Of a stretch of DNA of 64,000 bases, positions 11,488-23,889 are shown piece after piece. The stretch's first letter is position 1, and every line of letters begins with the position of its first letter. Source of the DNA: Calliopum simillimum (taxonomy: Eukaryota; Arthropoda; Insecta; Diptera; Lauxaniidae). The notes under the pieces are model-generated. The model was given only the letters and a program-made list of their open reading frames with translations, made no database searches and was not told where the DNA came from. The position numbers were made by a program, and so were the translations under genes. The DNA lies in the NCBI GenBank assembly GCA_951812925.1, contig OX638371.1:36430101-36494100 (forward strand), given 5' to 3'.

Positions 11488-12215
11488 CTCTCACTTGCCT
11501 GGTTAAAGCGATTAGGTTAGTTTATATTTAGTGAAGCAAAAACTGGATTATCTTGAAATATAAAAAGCTTTTCTATTTGTATGAGAAATTTTAGTAAGTT
11601 TCAAATGAACTAGATAGATAACCAAATATTAATCATTAAAAATTTTTAAAATGCCCAGAGGACAATTTATAAAATTTTTTTAGACACATGTATGATGTAT
11701 CTCAAAATTATATTAATAATATAAGAGTTGGTCTTGGTTTTGATATTGAGTGGTTTCGGTTTGGTTAACCAAGATAGGCAAATATATGGTAAATTAACCT
11801 ACTTTGTTTATAGCTAAGTATAAATTAACTAAATCGACTTAACCAAGCTATTGAGTATGAACAATAGAGAGCTTTTCAATTTGTATGAGAAATTAGATAG
11901 TTAACCAAATAAATTGTCAGTACGGCAAAGCTTTTTTAACAATATGCAACCCTGCACTTAAAGAGCTTTTTTGAGGTATATTTTGGAGCACGTCAAAATA
12001 AGAATAAGACAAAAAAAGCAAATTAAAGTTAAAATAAAAAATATTCCGATTTAATGACTATTAAATAATTAAAATAACAAATACATAATAAAAAAATAGA
12101 ATTGAATAAAGTGCGAATAATATTGTGATTTGACTGCTAGAGAAGGAACTAACCGACCTTGTGCAAACGTTGATTTTTGCATTTGGTTTTGTTGACCAAG
12201 ATAGTAAGTACAATG
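11488..12215. repeat. Two adjacent members of the CTTGCYTGGTTAA repeat family
   Basis: About 11488-11785 and 11786-12215 each contain the block CTTTTCTATTTGTATGAG / CTTTTCAATTTGTATGAG and an ACCAAGATAG-type end, in the same order as 3285-3690. The second copy also shares AAAGTTAAAATAAAAAA. Neither has coding capacity. Confidence 0.5.
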
Positions 12216-13435
12216 CACTTGAAATAAACAAATTACTGAAAAAATGTCTGAAGGGAGTTGAGTATGCAAAGTTCCCGAACCAGAGTTATTCAAAGCAGTG
12301 TGTTTTTTAAGGTTGCAAATTTCGTATTGAGACTTTATGTTCAAAGGAAGCGTGACGTCTTTAGTAACTATTAATGACCAATAATCCCTTGATCAAGATC
12401 AAGACTCCATTAATAAAGCAATTAAAAATATGACACGATTTCTTAAAAAAATGTTCTGAGTATTTTGGGCCAAGAAAAATAATGAGCGTATTCCTTAAAT
12501 TGCGTAAGTGTCTCGAAAATTTCGTAAACTCGTAATAGTTGTCAAAATCCATACGAATTCTAACAGTTTTACGAGTTACGAGGTTTAAGAGGTATTTATA
12601 AGTTTTGAGGAATACCCTACCCTGCTCATGTTTTATTTTTACGTTTTTGGCCCAAAGAATCTCATTTACCATTTCCTTTTTGCCATCACTGTATTTTCAA
12701 ATTGGCCGAATATGCCTATCAATTATTCAGTTCATACGATTCCTCGTATAGTGATCATCAGCATCTTAACTCCTGTTGGTATCCGTTTTGTGTATTGTTT
12801 TCTGCTATCGTATGGTGCAAAGTTGCATCTGCTCTTCTGATAATTTTTTTTTTTTTTATGGAACCTTTTTTTGTCTTTGTTATCGTTATCGCTACAAAAG
12901 TACGTACGTTTACTTGTATATGCAATTTTGGAGATTTTCTTTAGCGTTCGATTTAGGACTTAAAAAATTATTATAACTGCTTGCTAAAAATTTTTTCGTT
13001 TTTAACGTTAAATATTAATCAGTTTTTGACATTTTTTATAATTTTTCATCTTCGATGCAATTTTTTTGGATCACAGTACCTAGAGGGCGACAATCTGATC
13101 TAATTATTTTAGTCCATGTTTTTTATTCATAGCTACTTTTTCTGATGGAATTCGTATCTTTTCGCCTCCAATTTTCATGCTTTCAAAATGATAAATTTGC
13201 CGATGAGAATAATAATAAGGCAAAATTCGGAAAGTATCGAATGGTATTGGAACTATAGAAAAATATCAAAAGTTCAAAATTTATAATTTTTGGTGAAATA
13301 AAAAAACGTAACCGTAGTAGAAAAAAAAAAGGGAAACTTAACAAAGCAGCACTCCTGGTACGAAATTTCAATAAAATTCAATAAAAAATACGAGGTGTCA
13401 TAAATTATTCGAGTTTTAGCTATTTTGGTCAGTTT
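12216..13435. other. No gene recognised
   Basis: Reading frames at 12361-12976 are open for 60-100 codons on either strand but show no recognisable domain or conserved splice structure. The interval is left unassigned. Confidence 0.35.
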
Positions 13436-13925
13436 CATTTTATTGAAATTTTGATAACTAAGTACTAAACCGACTCGGTGAAAAAATAATTGGAAGTACC
13501 TCCCCCTATTTGAGATCTCACATTGAGAGTATCTTGGAAACAACAAATTTTTTTTTTTGGACCACTCTAGAAACAGCCAAAATCGCCATAATTTCGGCAG
13601 GTGATGTCCGATGTTTAAAAATTATATATCGTTGTAAAATGTAAATTTATTTTTAAAGACTTTAATTTACTAAGGATAAATAGCAGTTTGAGGGGATACG
13701 AACCTGAGAGTTACTAAGTCGTACTAGTCGAATATGACCAGAGAACAGTAGGAAAAAATGTAGTCCTTTAAAACGATATATAATTTTTAAGTATCGGACA
13801 TCACCTGCCAAAGCTATGATGATTTTAGCTGTTTTTAGAGTGGTCCAAAAATTATTTTTTTTTTCCTTGGTCAAATATGGGGCGGTTTTGCTAATATTTT
13901 TTTCATCGACCCGACCACCAATCGA
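13436..13925. repeat. Palindromic element, family P (uninterrupted copy)
   Basis: The left arm (GTGAAAAAATAATTGGAAG, CCTATTTGAGATCTCA, GGACCACTCTAGAAACAGCC, GGCAGGTGATGTCCGATG) is mirrored on the right by ...CGGACATCACCTGCC, GCTGTTTTTAGAGTGGTCC, CAAATATGGGGCGG and TTTTTTTCATCGACCCG. The same family at about 59170-61930 is interrupted by a 2.2-kb insertion, so this copy acts as an empty-site reference. Confidence 0.75.
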
Positions 13926-14480
13926 TAGGGAAAAGTTGAAGAAAAGTTTTGGAAACTGACAAAGGTTTCCCCGACGTATCTGAGAAGTTTTGATTCTATT
14001 TATTGCACCAGTCGATAGAGAGAGGTTGTAGAAAAAAATTTTACTGCACCACTCAATAGGGGGAGGTTTAATACAAATTTTTGAAACTGTCAGGGGTGTC
14101 TACGACCCTTCTTGGGAGTTGGGACACCCCTGACAATTTCAAAAATTTTTATTTAACGCCCCCTATTGAATGGTGCAGTAAAATTTCAGAGACGTCCCCG
14201 ATCTTTATTAGGAGTTTTGGTCTCGTTTTTGAAAAAAATTTCACAGCACCATTCAATAGGGGCAAGTTGAAAAAACATTTTTGAAACTTCCAGGGGTGTC
14301 CCAACTCCAAGAAGGGTCGTAGACACCCCTGACAGTTTCAAAAATTTGTATTAAACCTGTCCCTATCGATTGGAGCAATTCAATTTTTTAAGAACGGGTC
14401 TAAAACTGATAAAAGTTATTGGGGCCTTTCCTAATCCGTTTGATCAATGCAATGTTTTTTGAAAGAGAAGATCAAAACTC
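13900..14480. repeat. Inverted hairpin units with CACCAATCGATAGGG-type repeats
   Basis: A hairpin at 14078-14147 (GAAACTGTCAGGGGTGTC and its inverse around a short loop) is repeated in reverse orientation at 14280-14350. Degenerate units related to CACCAATCGATAGGGAAAAG occur about every 70-120 bp through the block. No protein-like ORF is present. Confidence 0.65.
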
Positions 14481-17120
14481 ATTTGAGAGGTCGGGGACAC
14501 GCTTGATATGCTGCAACATCTTTTTTCGACCTTTCACTATCGATTGTTGAAGTAAATTTGCTTAGGAAAATGGATCCAAAACCCCTGAAAAGGCTCGGGT
14601 ACATTTCTGATAGTTTCCAACATTTTTTTTTTTTCAACAATTCCCTTTCGATTCGTACAATAAATAGGAGTGTTCGTAATTTTCTTGCTCTCACGCGTTT
14701 GATAGTTTTACACAGGATTAAGCCCAGAAAACTAAACAAACACTACTAATGTTTTTCATAAAACTTGACCTTAATATTATGTAAGGGGTCGGGCTCGATC
14801 CTTATAGTTTCCAAAACTTATTTTTGACCTATTCCCATCATAATCACTTTTGTCCTAAGCGTTTTGTAAGGTAAATTCTTGTTTTCAGCCTGCCTGCCGA
14901 ATCTTTTGAAACAAAAATTAATTGTAAACTAGCATATCTTTGCTCAATTTTGAGATAAGATATAAATTTTTTGAAAAAACCAAAAAATTTTATAACAAAA
15001 CACAAAGGCCTATCTTTTAAAAGTTCGTTTCTTTCTTAAGTTAATGGTACATGGTTAAAAAAAAGCAATGCTATCTTAAAAAAAAATTCTTATTAGAATA
15101 TTATTCAGAAAAAAAAATTTTGAAATTATTTTCAAAATCATTTTTTTGGTCTCCTGAAAAGTAGCAAAAATGAAATAACAATATAAAGTGCAATAAATAA
15201 GTAATTGAAGCGCACTACAAAATTACAAAAAAATTTTTGTTTTGCGAAGCAATGACCTTTTTTTCTCTTTTTAATCTTTTAAATTTTATTTTGGGAACTA
15301 TTTTTCACTGTGTCCGGTTTTTGAAAATCAAAAAGTAGGAAAGCCTGACGAGGGCTGAAATACCTTGTCTGCAAAGGATCATAACACGGAAAGTAAGGGT
15401 CGTATTGGAAAAAACCGGAAGGATATTTTGATACGGAAGAGTGTGGCCATTCAATGCCATTAATAAAAAAGAATTTCTTCTTTTCTTGTTGCTACGCTGT
15501 AAAACTGAACACAGCGTTTTCATCAAATTCAAGTAAGGATATTTCGAAATCCTGCAGGTATAATGACAATTCTACTGATGAAGACGAATACAGAGTTGAA
15601 AAATGCATAAGACTGCATTTAAGAAATAAAAATTCCATTTTTTTTGTGCCTGAGTAATCAACCAAAATTTTTACTTTGCTAAAAAGTGGGCGTGGCAATT
15701 ATTGAACAAAGCTCACTTTTCGTTATGTTCCATGTTCCAGATCCACATGCCAAATTTCATCAAAATATGTTGTACCATTTGCGAGAAATAGCATTTAATG
15801 TGTTTTACTTGTATGGTACTTCAGGTGGTAGGTGTCTAATAGCGAGCAGACTCCCTATAATTAAATTCAGAAAAGTTGCTTTAGTAGTTTTCTTTTTCTA
15901 ACGTATTATATTTTTGTGGGCGGTGCCACGGCACAAAATTGTTACAGTCATTTTCGAGTAATATTGAATCAAAATTTTTAATGGTTAAAAATTGGGCATG
16001 GCACTTTCTCGATGCCGCACACATTTCGTTTGTTACAAAGCATTGCACTATAGGTCAAAAAGCACATTTTTCTGGCCAAAATATATAACGTCCATATTAT
16101 CATGGTGATCAACTGCAAATGTATGTTGACTCTATACTAAAAAAACAATTCTGAAAAAAATCTTAACCCTTGTATTACCGGGTCAAAAATGGTACGTTAT
16201 AAATTTATTAAATTAATAACACATACCAGCAAGGTTTTGTTTCCAAGCATTTCTGAATTCAGAATTGACCTCAGGATTTGGAGATATTCAAGGTCAAACT
16301 CATGAAAAATGGCTATTTTGGCTATTCCTGAGGTTAGTTGCAAAATTTTCGTTATTTTTTTACTGAAAGTACCACATAGGTCTATTCTGTTTCTTCAAAC
16401 TTGCTTTAAAAGTTATGGTCGATTTAAGATGACATCTTGAAATTCCATAAAGCGGGTAAAACGACACGACTTTGGATTTCATGATATCATCTTAAATCTT
16501 CAATAACTTTTGTAGAAAGTATCTTATGGCACTGGTACTCGGTAATGAATTATGCAAAACAAATAAAAAATAATGTTCTGCAGTCTACAACTGACCTCAA
16601 AAGTAACAAAAGTACTAATTTTTTGTATATATAACTCAAATATCTCTATTTTTAAGAAAACCTAATGCAAAAATTATGCGCACTTTTACCTAAGTTACTT
16701 AGACTAGTACTTTCAGTATTTTCTAATAAGAAATTGAAAAAAAGCTGCTTCTTTTTCTTTTTGTCTGTCTTTTGCAACCAGACTTCGAATAAATCGGAAT
16801 TGCGGAAGAAAAGTTACTTGAGAAAAAACTTCATTAAAAAAAGCCCAAAATCGGCGTCTACATTTTCAAATAATATTAACAAAAGCAACATCTAACTAGT
16901 TTTGGGTTTCTTAAGACTAACAAATACCAACAAAATTTTAAAAGCTTACACGAATTTCGAAATTTAAAAAAAAATTTTAAAGTCTGGGGTCTAATTTGAA
17001 TTTTAGATTTTTCTACAGAAAACCAAAATATATTTCAATACTTTAAACCAAATTGCATTATCCATACCAGTGTCATTCTCATTTTGCATAATTTTTCAAA
17101 GAATGCTTAAAATTAGCTGT
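14481..17120. other. No gene seen; scattered repeat-like scraps
   Basis: The stretch is AT-rich. Scraps such as GTGGGCGTGGCAATT (15690) and repeated CAAATTTCATCAAAAT-type phrases resemble the tandem unit at 19.8 kb. ORFs of 60-80 codons show no recognisable domain. Confidence 0.4.
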
Positions 17121-17127
17121 GTAAATA

Positions 17128-17821
17128 CGTAGGCAGCTCGATACATTTCTGGCCTAGGCAACACTAAGTATTGCCAGGTGCAATCAGACATTTCTATTGG
17201 AAAGTTTGATATTTTTTAGCATAAACGTACTCATAACGTTTTGACGTACGACCATTATTTGTGTTGTTTACAGTGACTTGAAAAAATCAATTTGGCAAAA
17301 AAATGGAATTAACTCGTGAACATTTTCGTGCGATCATTTTTCACAATTTTCGACGTGGATTATCACGACAAGAGTGCATCGATGAATGGCGATGAAGCAC
17401 CATCCTATAGCAATGTGAAAAACTGGTTTCATGAATTCAATTGTGGCCGACGAATTCCGTGAAAGTCGTCCAAAAACGTCTGTTATGCCAGAGAATATTG
17501 ATGCCGTGCGTGAACTAATAATGCAAGATCGTCATGTGACATACCATGAGATAGAGGCATTCTTGGGCATTAGTTTGCATAAACACTTAGTTGTAAAAAA
17601 CGTTTGTTCTCGTTGGAAACCCCATAATTTATCAATTGCTTAAATGTTCAATGGAAAAATTGATTTTCTTAACTCACTGTAAACAAAACAAATAGCACTT
17701 GTACATCAAAACGTTGTGAGTACGTTTATGCTAAAAAATATCAAACTTTATTACGGCGTTGCCAGATTTTAGCTATTGACATTAGTGTTGCCTAGGCCAG
17801 AAATATATCGAGCAGCCCACG
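17128..17821 (+). mobile_element. Internally deleted mariner (mellifera-type)
   Basis: Terminal inverted repeats of about 39 bp (left CGTAGGCAGCTCGATACATT...; right the inverse of CGTGGGCTGCTCGATATATT) are flanked by TA at 17126-17127 and 17822-17823, the mariner target duplication. The length is 694 bp against the usual ~1.3 kb. Only the N-terminal helix-turn-helix part of the transposase survives; the catalytic D,D34D half is gone. It is a MITE-like, nonautonomous copy. Confidence 0.92.
17303..17643 (+). pseudogene. Truncated mariner transposase, N-terminal DNA-binding region
   Basis: The ATG at 17303 starts MELTREHFRAII, a recognisable mellifera-subfamily mariner N-terminus. A short deletion after ...QECIDE shifts the frame and gives a stop at about 17391. 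The next frame continues with GDEAPS...NWFHEFN. Another deletion then shifts to DEFRESRPKT...DRHVTYHEIEAFLGIS and ends at ...SRWKPHNLSIA, just after the second HTH. The catalytic domain is absent, so no transposase can be made. Confidence 0.9.
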
Positions 17822-19840
17822 TATTTTTAAATTGTTTTAACTTTTAAACTATTCTAGAGGCTAAGCCATCTACTATATCTCATATTAATAAAAAAATATA
17901 AAAAGCTATCTTTTGGTACATTTAGTTTTGATACTTTTTAATGATTTCTACAATTTTTTAAAATTGGCTTTTTAAAATTTTTCACTTTTATTTTTGTCAA
18001 TACGTATAAACATAACTTTTGCGATGTTTTTGAAAATTTTTTCGAATTCTATGACTTTTCTATATAATTTGAATTTTTCCACCAACAATAAAAGAATATT
18101 CTGAAAAAAAAATTCTTTCTTTTTTATTCCTTTTGTTGATTCGTTGTGCTCTAAATAGCACAATTGTCATTTATCGGGTAGGTAGGTATCTGTATTGCGC
18201 ATGCGTACCTAACACAAAACGTAATGTTACCGTAACCACCCACCCAATCTATAGGTGAAGTATAAAACACTTCATCGATCGATCATTGCACAATTTCTTT
18301 ATTTTGTTGAGCAAACAAAAAGAACTGAACAGAATACGAAGGAAACATCATGAAGGAAAAGAAAAACCACTTCAATGCGACATTATCTTGCAGAAAACAC
18401 CACATTTGATAAAGGTACAAGACAGGACGTTGCACAATTTGGTAAGGACGAATCAGTTTTGTGCCAAACATGCAATATATCGTTCTTCACGCATGCTGCA
18501 ACATCAAATAGGGAAATGCGCTTCATTATAAAGAAAGAAAAAAAATATAGTGAATACCTTTGTTGAGAACAAAAATAATGATGTTTTGGTCGATCTAGTT
18601 TGTGTTGAGTACACCCTACAATCAATCATTTTTGAAAATGCTGGAGCAAAAAAAGTAATTACCTGTAAAATGAAGGTTAATCCAAGCAATTTGTCGATAG
18701 TTAATGAGAAATGCGGAAAAAACTAACTGAAACTCTATAAAAATTATTTTACAGGTTAGATTGCTGGAATAAAGTTTTGACCGTTGCCTTATGACTTAAC
18801 CCATTGTCATTAAAATTTTTAAAACTTTGAAAAACACCTTAAAACTTGGAAAAAAGTCCTGCATACTCAGTCTATTTTTGGTTCAGGAAAACTTTCGCCG
18901 TAAAAGGTTCGCCTGTAATGTTGTGATAAAGAATGCTAAGTCCTTGTGTCGTATTGTTACGAATGTATAAATAATATCAATATATCCAGTTCGGCGTATG
19001 TAGCGTGTATAAAATCAACTGTTGTGTGCATCTGTCACAGGATGTTAAATTAAAACGAAGGAAAAAAATGCAGAAAAGGAATCATCATCAACATGGTAAA
19101 AAAAATTACCTTTAAGAATAAGACGTAGTGGCAAAACACCATCATCATCATCAATATCAGTAAAAACATCCACCACCATTCACCGAGTACAACGCCAACA
19201 CCAAGAACAGGAATAGCAGCAGGATTGCGCACTGCACAGGCGCAAACGCACATTGCAGTGCGACAACCGAACAACACAACGACGCATCATCACAAGTAAA
19301 GGAATCGTTAGGATCTTTATCAAATTGGAATTCAAAACTGAAAACAAGAAATACAAAAAAAAGAGAAACGTCTTCTGAAGCAACAGAAACGACTGTACTT
19401 TAGAGTTGTTCTGTATATCCTTTGGCATTGCTGCGTCCTTCAATGGTTTGGTTTGTATGTATTTCGTAGGATTCTTTTTTTGATTATAATTTTTTCTTTT
19501 CTTTGCGTTCAACTTGTAGACTTGCGTCAGTTGTTGTGCACAGGACTTTGACTTTCAATGCGAGTTCAAATTGAAATGAAGTAAAACATCTGCTTCAACG
19601 GTGTTTGTTTTCATTTATTACTGAATTTAAGTGCTGGATCTGATATTATTTTTGAAATGACCATTTGTCACAGTTATTTGGTACGTATTTCTTAGAAATA
19701 CATACTTAAATCGTTAAAATAGTTCACTTCAAAGTTCGATGCTTAAAAAGTTATGGCTATTTACTGAAAATTGACTTCATCATAGGTTTTTCGTTATTTA
19801 ATCTAACTAGAGTTCGCCTTGTGGCCGAAATTCGAAATTC
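17822..19840. other. No gene confirmed
   Basis: A frame at 18375-18566 contains LCQTCNISFFTHAATSN, a weak C-x2-C pattern reminiscent of BED/hAT-type fingers, without enough context to call. CATCATCAT/ACCACC-rich DNA lies at 19080-19200. Nothing else is recognisable. Confidence 0.3.
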
Positions 19841-19844
19841 ATAA

Positions 19845-20215
19845 AAATCAATCCTTAACGCTTACCCTATCTCTATACCCGATTTCATAAAAATCTATGC
19901 AGTGGCTTAGCAGTGAGAGCGTTTCTTGAATTTAGGGGCGTGGCACCGCCTACTAAAAACATAATGGTAATCGATACTTAGTGTTAACCCTATCTCCATA
20001 CCAAATTTCATAAAAATGGATGCAGTGGTTTGGCTGTGAGAGGGTTTTTTCCATTAAGGGGCATGGCACCGCCCATTAAAAAACAAAATGGTAATTTTAT
20101 CGTTCCTTAGTGTTTACCCTATCTTCATACCAAATTTCATAAAAATCGATGCAGTTGTGTAGCCGTAAGAGCGTTTTTTACATTTAGGGGCGTGGAACCG
20201 CCCACTTTTGAAAAA
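19845..20215. repeat. Three tandem ~128-bp units (GGGGCGTGGCACCGCC type)
   Basis: Each unit contains TTACCCTATCTCCATACC, AATTTCATAAAAATCGATGCAGT, a GTGAGAGCGTTTTTT block and GGGGCGTGGCACCGCC. The three units diverge moderately, typical of an ageing tandem expansion. No coding function. Confidence 0.8.
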
Positions 20216-20534
20216 ATATATTCCTATGCACTGCTGCTCCTCACAACCTTTCCAAAAAAGAAAAAATCGGTTGAAATTCAGGTATAGAAACAGGGACTAA
20301 ACCGATTTCGATTGCCTATTCAATAAAGATTTGTCATTTTTCATCCGATCTTAGTCCATCAGGAATCAGAACTTTTATAATTTTATAACATAAAAAGCTG
20401 TCGATAAAAATAATAAAACTTAAGCTTTCTTGCGAAAACAAATTTTATTTTGCTCAGCACATTCCAAAAAAACCAAACAAAATATGAATTCTTTGATTCA
20501 CATAAAAATATGTTCAAATTTGTAAACATTTGAA

Positions 20535-21010
20535 AACTAGTAAGGGTGCCACCTTTGGCCTAGCCTAAAATAATATACCAGACACTGCAATATTTTGAAA
20601 ATTTTGTTTATTAAAGAAGTGCCACGCCCCCTCGGCCCAATACACATAGTTTTTGCACTATATATTCCATGTGCGAAATTTGTTTTCATTACCTCAAATA
20701 ACGCTTGCACTACAGAATTATGTAAATTCGCTTGTATGGTATATGCCACCTCCTACTGTTTTTAATGTCAGAGTAAAATTCGCTTCGATTATCTCAAAAA
20801 ACGCTTTCAGTACAGAATTTTGAAATTTTTGCTTACATGGGAGGTGGCACGCCTCCTTGTCCGAATTCACCTAGATTTTTCTTAGAGCCTGCACTTAGTT
20901 TCTTTAGTGTTTGAGTTAAATTTGTTTCGATTATCTCAAAAACCGCTGTCAGTATAGCATTTTGAAGCTTTTGCTTATATGGGAGGTGCCACGCCCTCGA
21001 GTTCGTGGTC
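20535..21010 (+). repeat. Dispersed minisatellite-bearing repeat, 3'-truncated copy
   Basis: The left end ACTAGTAAGGGTG(C/T)(C/T)ACC followed by TTTGGCCT is present. Then come about three ~125-bp units with GCTTATATGGGAGGTGCCACGCC and TTTTGCTTAGAGCC motifs. The right-end block (GACTCAGGAGGTGACGCTGA) is missing. Confidence 0.75.
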
Positions 21011-21164
21011 AGCTAATTTTTGCTTAGAGGTTTCCCTACATTTCAATATATGTAAAGTCAAAAAATGTGTAGCCAATTTTAGTTTATGATTCCAAATTTT
21101 AGTAAAAATATTTATGTTTGGACAGACATTTGCTTAATATACAAATTTTATACTTCTTCATCAA

Positions 21165-21245
21165 ATGGGCAAGTAGTGTAGGGGAAATGTTTCTATCCAT
21201 CACACGGACGGACCAAGGTTCGAATCTTAGTGCGGTCAGTTAATT
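21165..21245 (+). repeat. tRNA-derived SINE head
   Basis: GGGCAAGTAGTGTAGGGG resembles box A, and CAAGGTTCGAATCTTAGTG contains a good box B. A CACACGGACGGACC block links it to the SINEs at 559-650 and 1037-1129. A T-run follows. Confidence 0.6.
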
Positions 21246-22560
21246 TTTTTTTTAACTTTACAGTAAGGTAAATATCACTTCTATTTTTTCTCAAAAATTA
21301 CTAGACTATAAGATCGTTCGAAAACTCTGAATTGAACAGTGAGTTGTCACTATTTTGAATTGAAATTCTGGTAAAATTTATTAGAAATAAAGTAGTACGT
21401 ACTTTTGTTTTTCTCTGCGTACTTACCAAATTTTATTGAAATAGCATCTACATCTACATCTGTATATTTAGCTAGGTATGCACGTAACGAGATGTAGCCA
21501 AAGAGGATTTTCTTTCAAAAATGTGACAGAACGTGAATCCAAGGTTTGCTTATTATGTACGTAATTTTCATTGGGGAGCTTATCCTTTATATTAATTTAT
21601 TTGACTGAAGTTATACCTATCGATAGCAAGCATTGAAAAAGGCAGTGAAGTAAGTAATTTTTTGCTAAGAAAGACAACACAATTGACACAGAACAATCCA
21701 TTATGCTTAACCCCTGCCTTCTGTCATGAAGTCCCATTACGTTTTATTTGTTTAAGCAATTCTTGCACAGTAGCAACATTTTTGAATAAAAACTAAGTAA
21801 ATTTAAAGGAAACATTCCTATCACATTTAACATGATTTCACCCATTAGCAGTTGATTTTACAAAATTGACCTTTTTTTTTTGTGTTGTTCTGTTACTGAA
21901 ACATAAATCCTTTATCGACAGCAGCGCGCTATTTTACCAAATACAAATAATAATCCTTCCCGCTTCTTTTTGAAAAGTTGGCTACCAAAAGAAGATAACA
22001 AAGGCCAACACATTTTCATTTCCTTACAACAATGTGGAAACTATGAATACCATAGGAAGATACGAGTAATAGGACGCGAAATTATCACCTGGTCATTGGC
22101 ATAGATATATAAAATGTGTTCATATACATATATCCTTTACTGTGTCAAACATAAAAGCAACGGGAATATTTATTAACAAAATGTAATAGAAAACAATTAT
22201 TTATAAGGTTACATCGATGTTATGGAATTTTACACATTTTATACGTAACTATTTTGATTGATTAACATTTCTGTATGTTTCCACTAATTTCCGCTTGTCA
22301 TTGTACCTACTCGTACGCGTATAAATATGAAAAATTATTCAAAATGTCATCAGTAGAGCCTTAACAATATTGAATAGTAGGTAATTAGGTATGTAGATAT
22401 CACAATCATTTGCCTATATGACCAAGTAGGTTTAAAATACATGCTGGTAATTGTCATTATGATGTCTGCTGAGGTATAGCATTTACGAACTCTTTATTTT
22501 TTATTTTATGTGGCTACTGTTTTATTGCTTAAAGCAAGCGTGAACTATAGCATAATAAGT
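21246..22560. other. No gene seen
   Basis: Mixed AT-rich DNA without protein-like ORFs or clear repeats. Confidence 0.45.
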
Positions 22561-22564
22561 GATG

Positions 22565-22680
22565 AGCAAACCAAGACCAAGACCATAACAGTGTTGTTCT
22601 TGATTTCGATATTGAGTCTTGGTCTTGATCTTGGGCAATAAGTCTTGGTCTCGATCTCGGTCTTAGTCTCGAAAAATTAC
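22565..22680. repeat. Degenerate TCTTGG/TCTCGG simple repeat
   Basis: Repeated CAAGACCAAGACC, then GTCTTGGTCTTGATCTTGG and GTCTCGATCTCGGTCTTAG give a hexamer-based run that changes strand part-way and so could fold on itself. Confidence 0.7.
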
Positions 22681-23250
22681 AAAGATGCGAAAAAAATTAA
22701 ATTTAATCCGATTACCTCCATTTTAACAATATCATAATGTAAAATGTCCATTGTTTACTTCTTAAAAATAAATTTTAAAAAACTATGAAAGAGTACTTTT
22801 TCAAACATATTTATCTCAATTCGGCTCAGTTTATATTTCATAATCAACCATAAATTTTTATTTCCATGTCTAAGGTTTTTTACTTCAAAACTTATCATTA
22901 CGATATCCTCTCTTATTGCCTGTGACAATAAGGAGTAGCTGCTTGGACCGATTTTTTATCTAAAAGCAAATGGGCAAAAATTTGATTTATGACCAAATGG
23001 CTTATGCGGCTTTGGTTTGTGGCCAAAGATCGTCTTAAGCAGTTATTGCTTATTACAATAGACATCATCAAAACATCAACAATTTGATTATAAACTACAA
23101 AAATTTCACTGATTTCATTCTTGTGCCGTAAGTTAGAACGGAATGTCCCGTCAAGACACAAATTCAAAACGTTATATTTTCTTCATCAAAATAGCTGGCT
23201 TTTATTTTAAAGTCTTCCATTGTAGTCACATATTTTTTCAATTGCAACAT
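22681..23250. other. No gene seen
   Basis: AT-rich DNA; the ORF at 22913-23167 has no recognisable motif. Confidence 0.4.
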
Positions 23251-23254
23251 AAAA

Positions 23255-23889
23255 ACTAGTAAGGGTGTTACCTTTGGCCTGGCCAAACATTAAATACCCT
23301 ACACTGCAGAATTTTGAAAATTTTGCTTATATGGAAGGTGCCACACCCTCTTGTCTAAGTTCACCCAGTTTTTGCTCAGAGCTTGCATTTATAGTTCTTA
23401 GCATCTGTGTGCAATTAAGTTGGATTGCCTCAAAAAACGTTTTGAGTATAGCGTTTTGAAACTTTGCTCATATGGGAGGTGCCACGCCCTCTTGTCCGAA
23501 TTCGCCTATTTTTTGCCCAGAGCTTGCACTAACCATTTCTAGTATTTATGTGTATTGTGGTTGCATTTTCGTGAAAAATACTCTTAAAGTTGCATTTTCA
23601 GTATATTTTTTTTGTATGAGCGGTAGGCGTGTCCGTTCACCGATTTCGATAATTTTCAATCCCTGGAGCTAACTTTTACGGTAAATTTACTGTACCAAAT
23701 TTCATCGAATTATCTTGCGTAGTTTTCCCGTAAAAAATATTTCCACAGATGGACAGCCAACCAACCAGACAGACGGAGGTGACACTGATCAAGAATATAA
23801 GTATATACTTTTCTATACCTGGCACGCCTCCTTCTTTGCGTTACAAAAAGAAGGATAAAGTGAATATACCCTGGGTGTAGGGTATAAAA
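23255..23889 (+). repeat. Dispersed minisatellite-bearing repeat, complete copy
   Basis: It begins AACTAGTAAGGGTGTTACC and ends at GGGTGTAGGGTATAAAA. Between them are about three ~125-bp units (GCTTATATGGGAGGTGCCACGCC, TTTTTGCTCAGAGCTTGC), a unique GGCGTGTCCGTTCACCGATT segment, a CAACCAACCAGACAGACGGA run, and the right end with GCGTTACAAAAAGAAGG. The layout (unique left end, tandem core, tetranucleotide run, conserved right end) resembles Helitron-like DINE-1 elements, but the class is not proven. Confidence 0.75.

Noticed and set aside
12628..12976. Overlapping hydrophobic ORFs that might be a membrane protein
   Set aside because: Three frames are open over the same T-rich stretch and none shows a known motif or splice sites.
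18290..18700. Possible hAT/BED zinc-finger fragment (LCQTCNISFF)
   Set aside because: Only one C-x2-C pair, no following His pair in the expected place, no TIR or TSD found.
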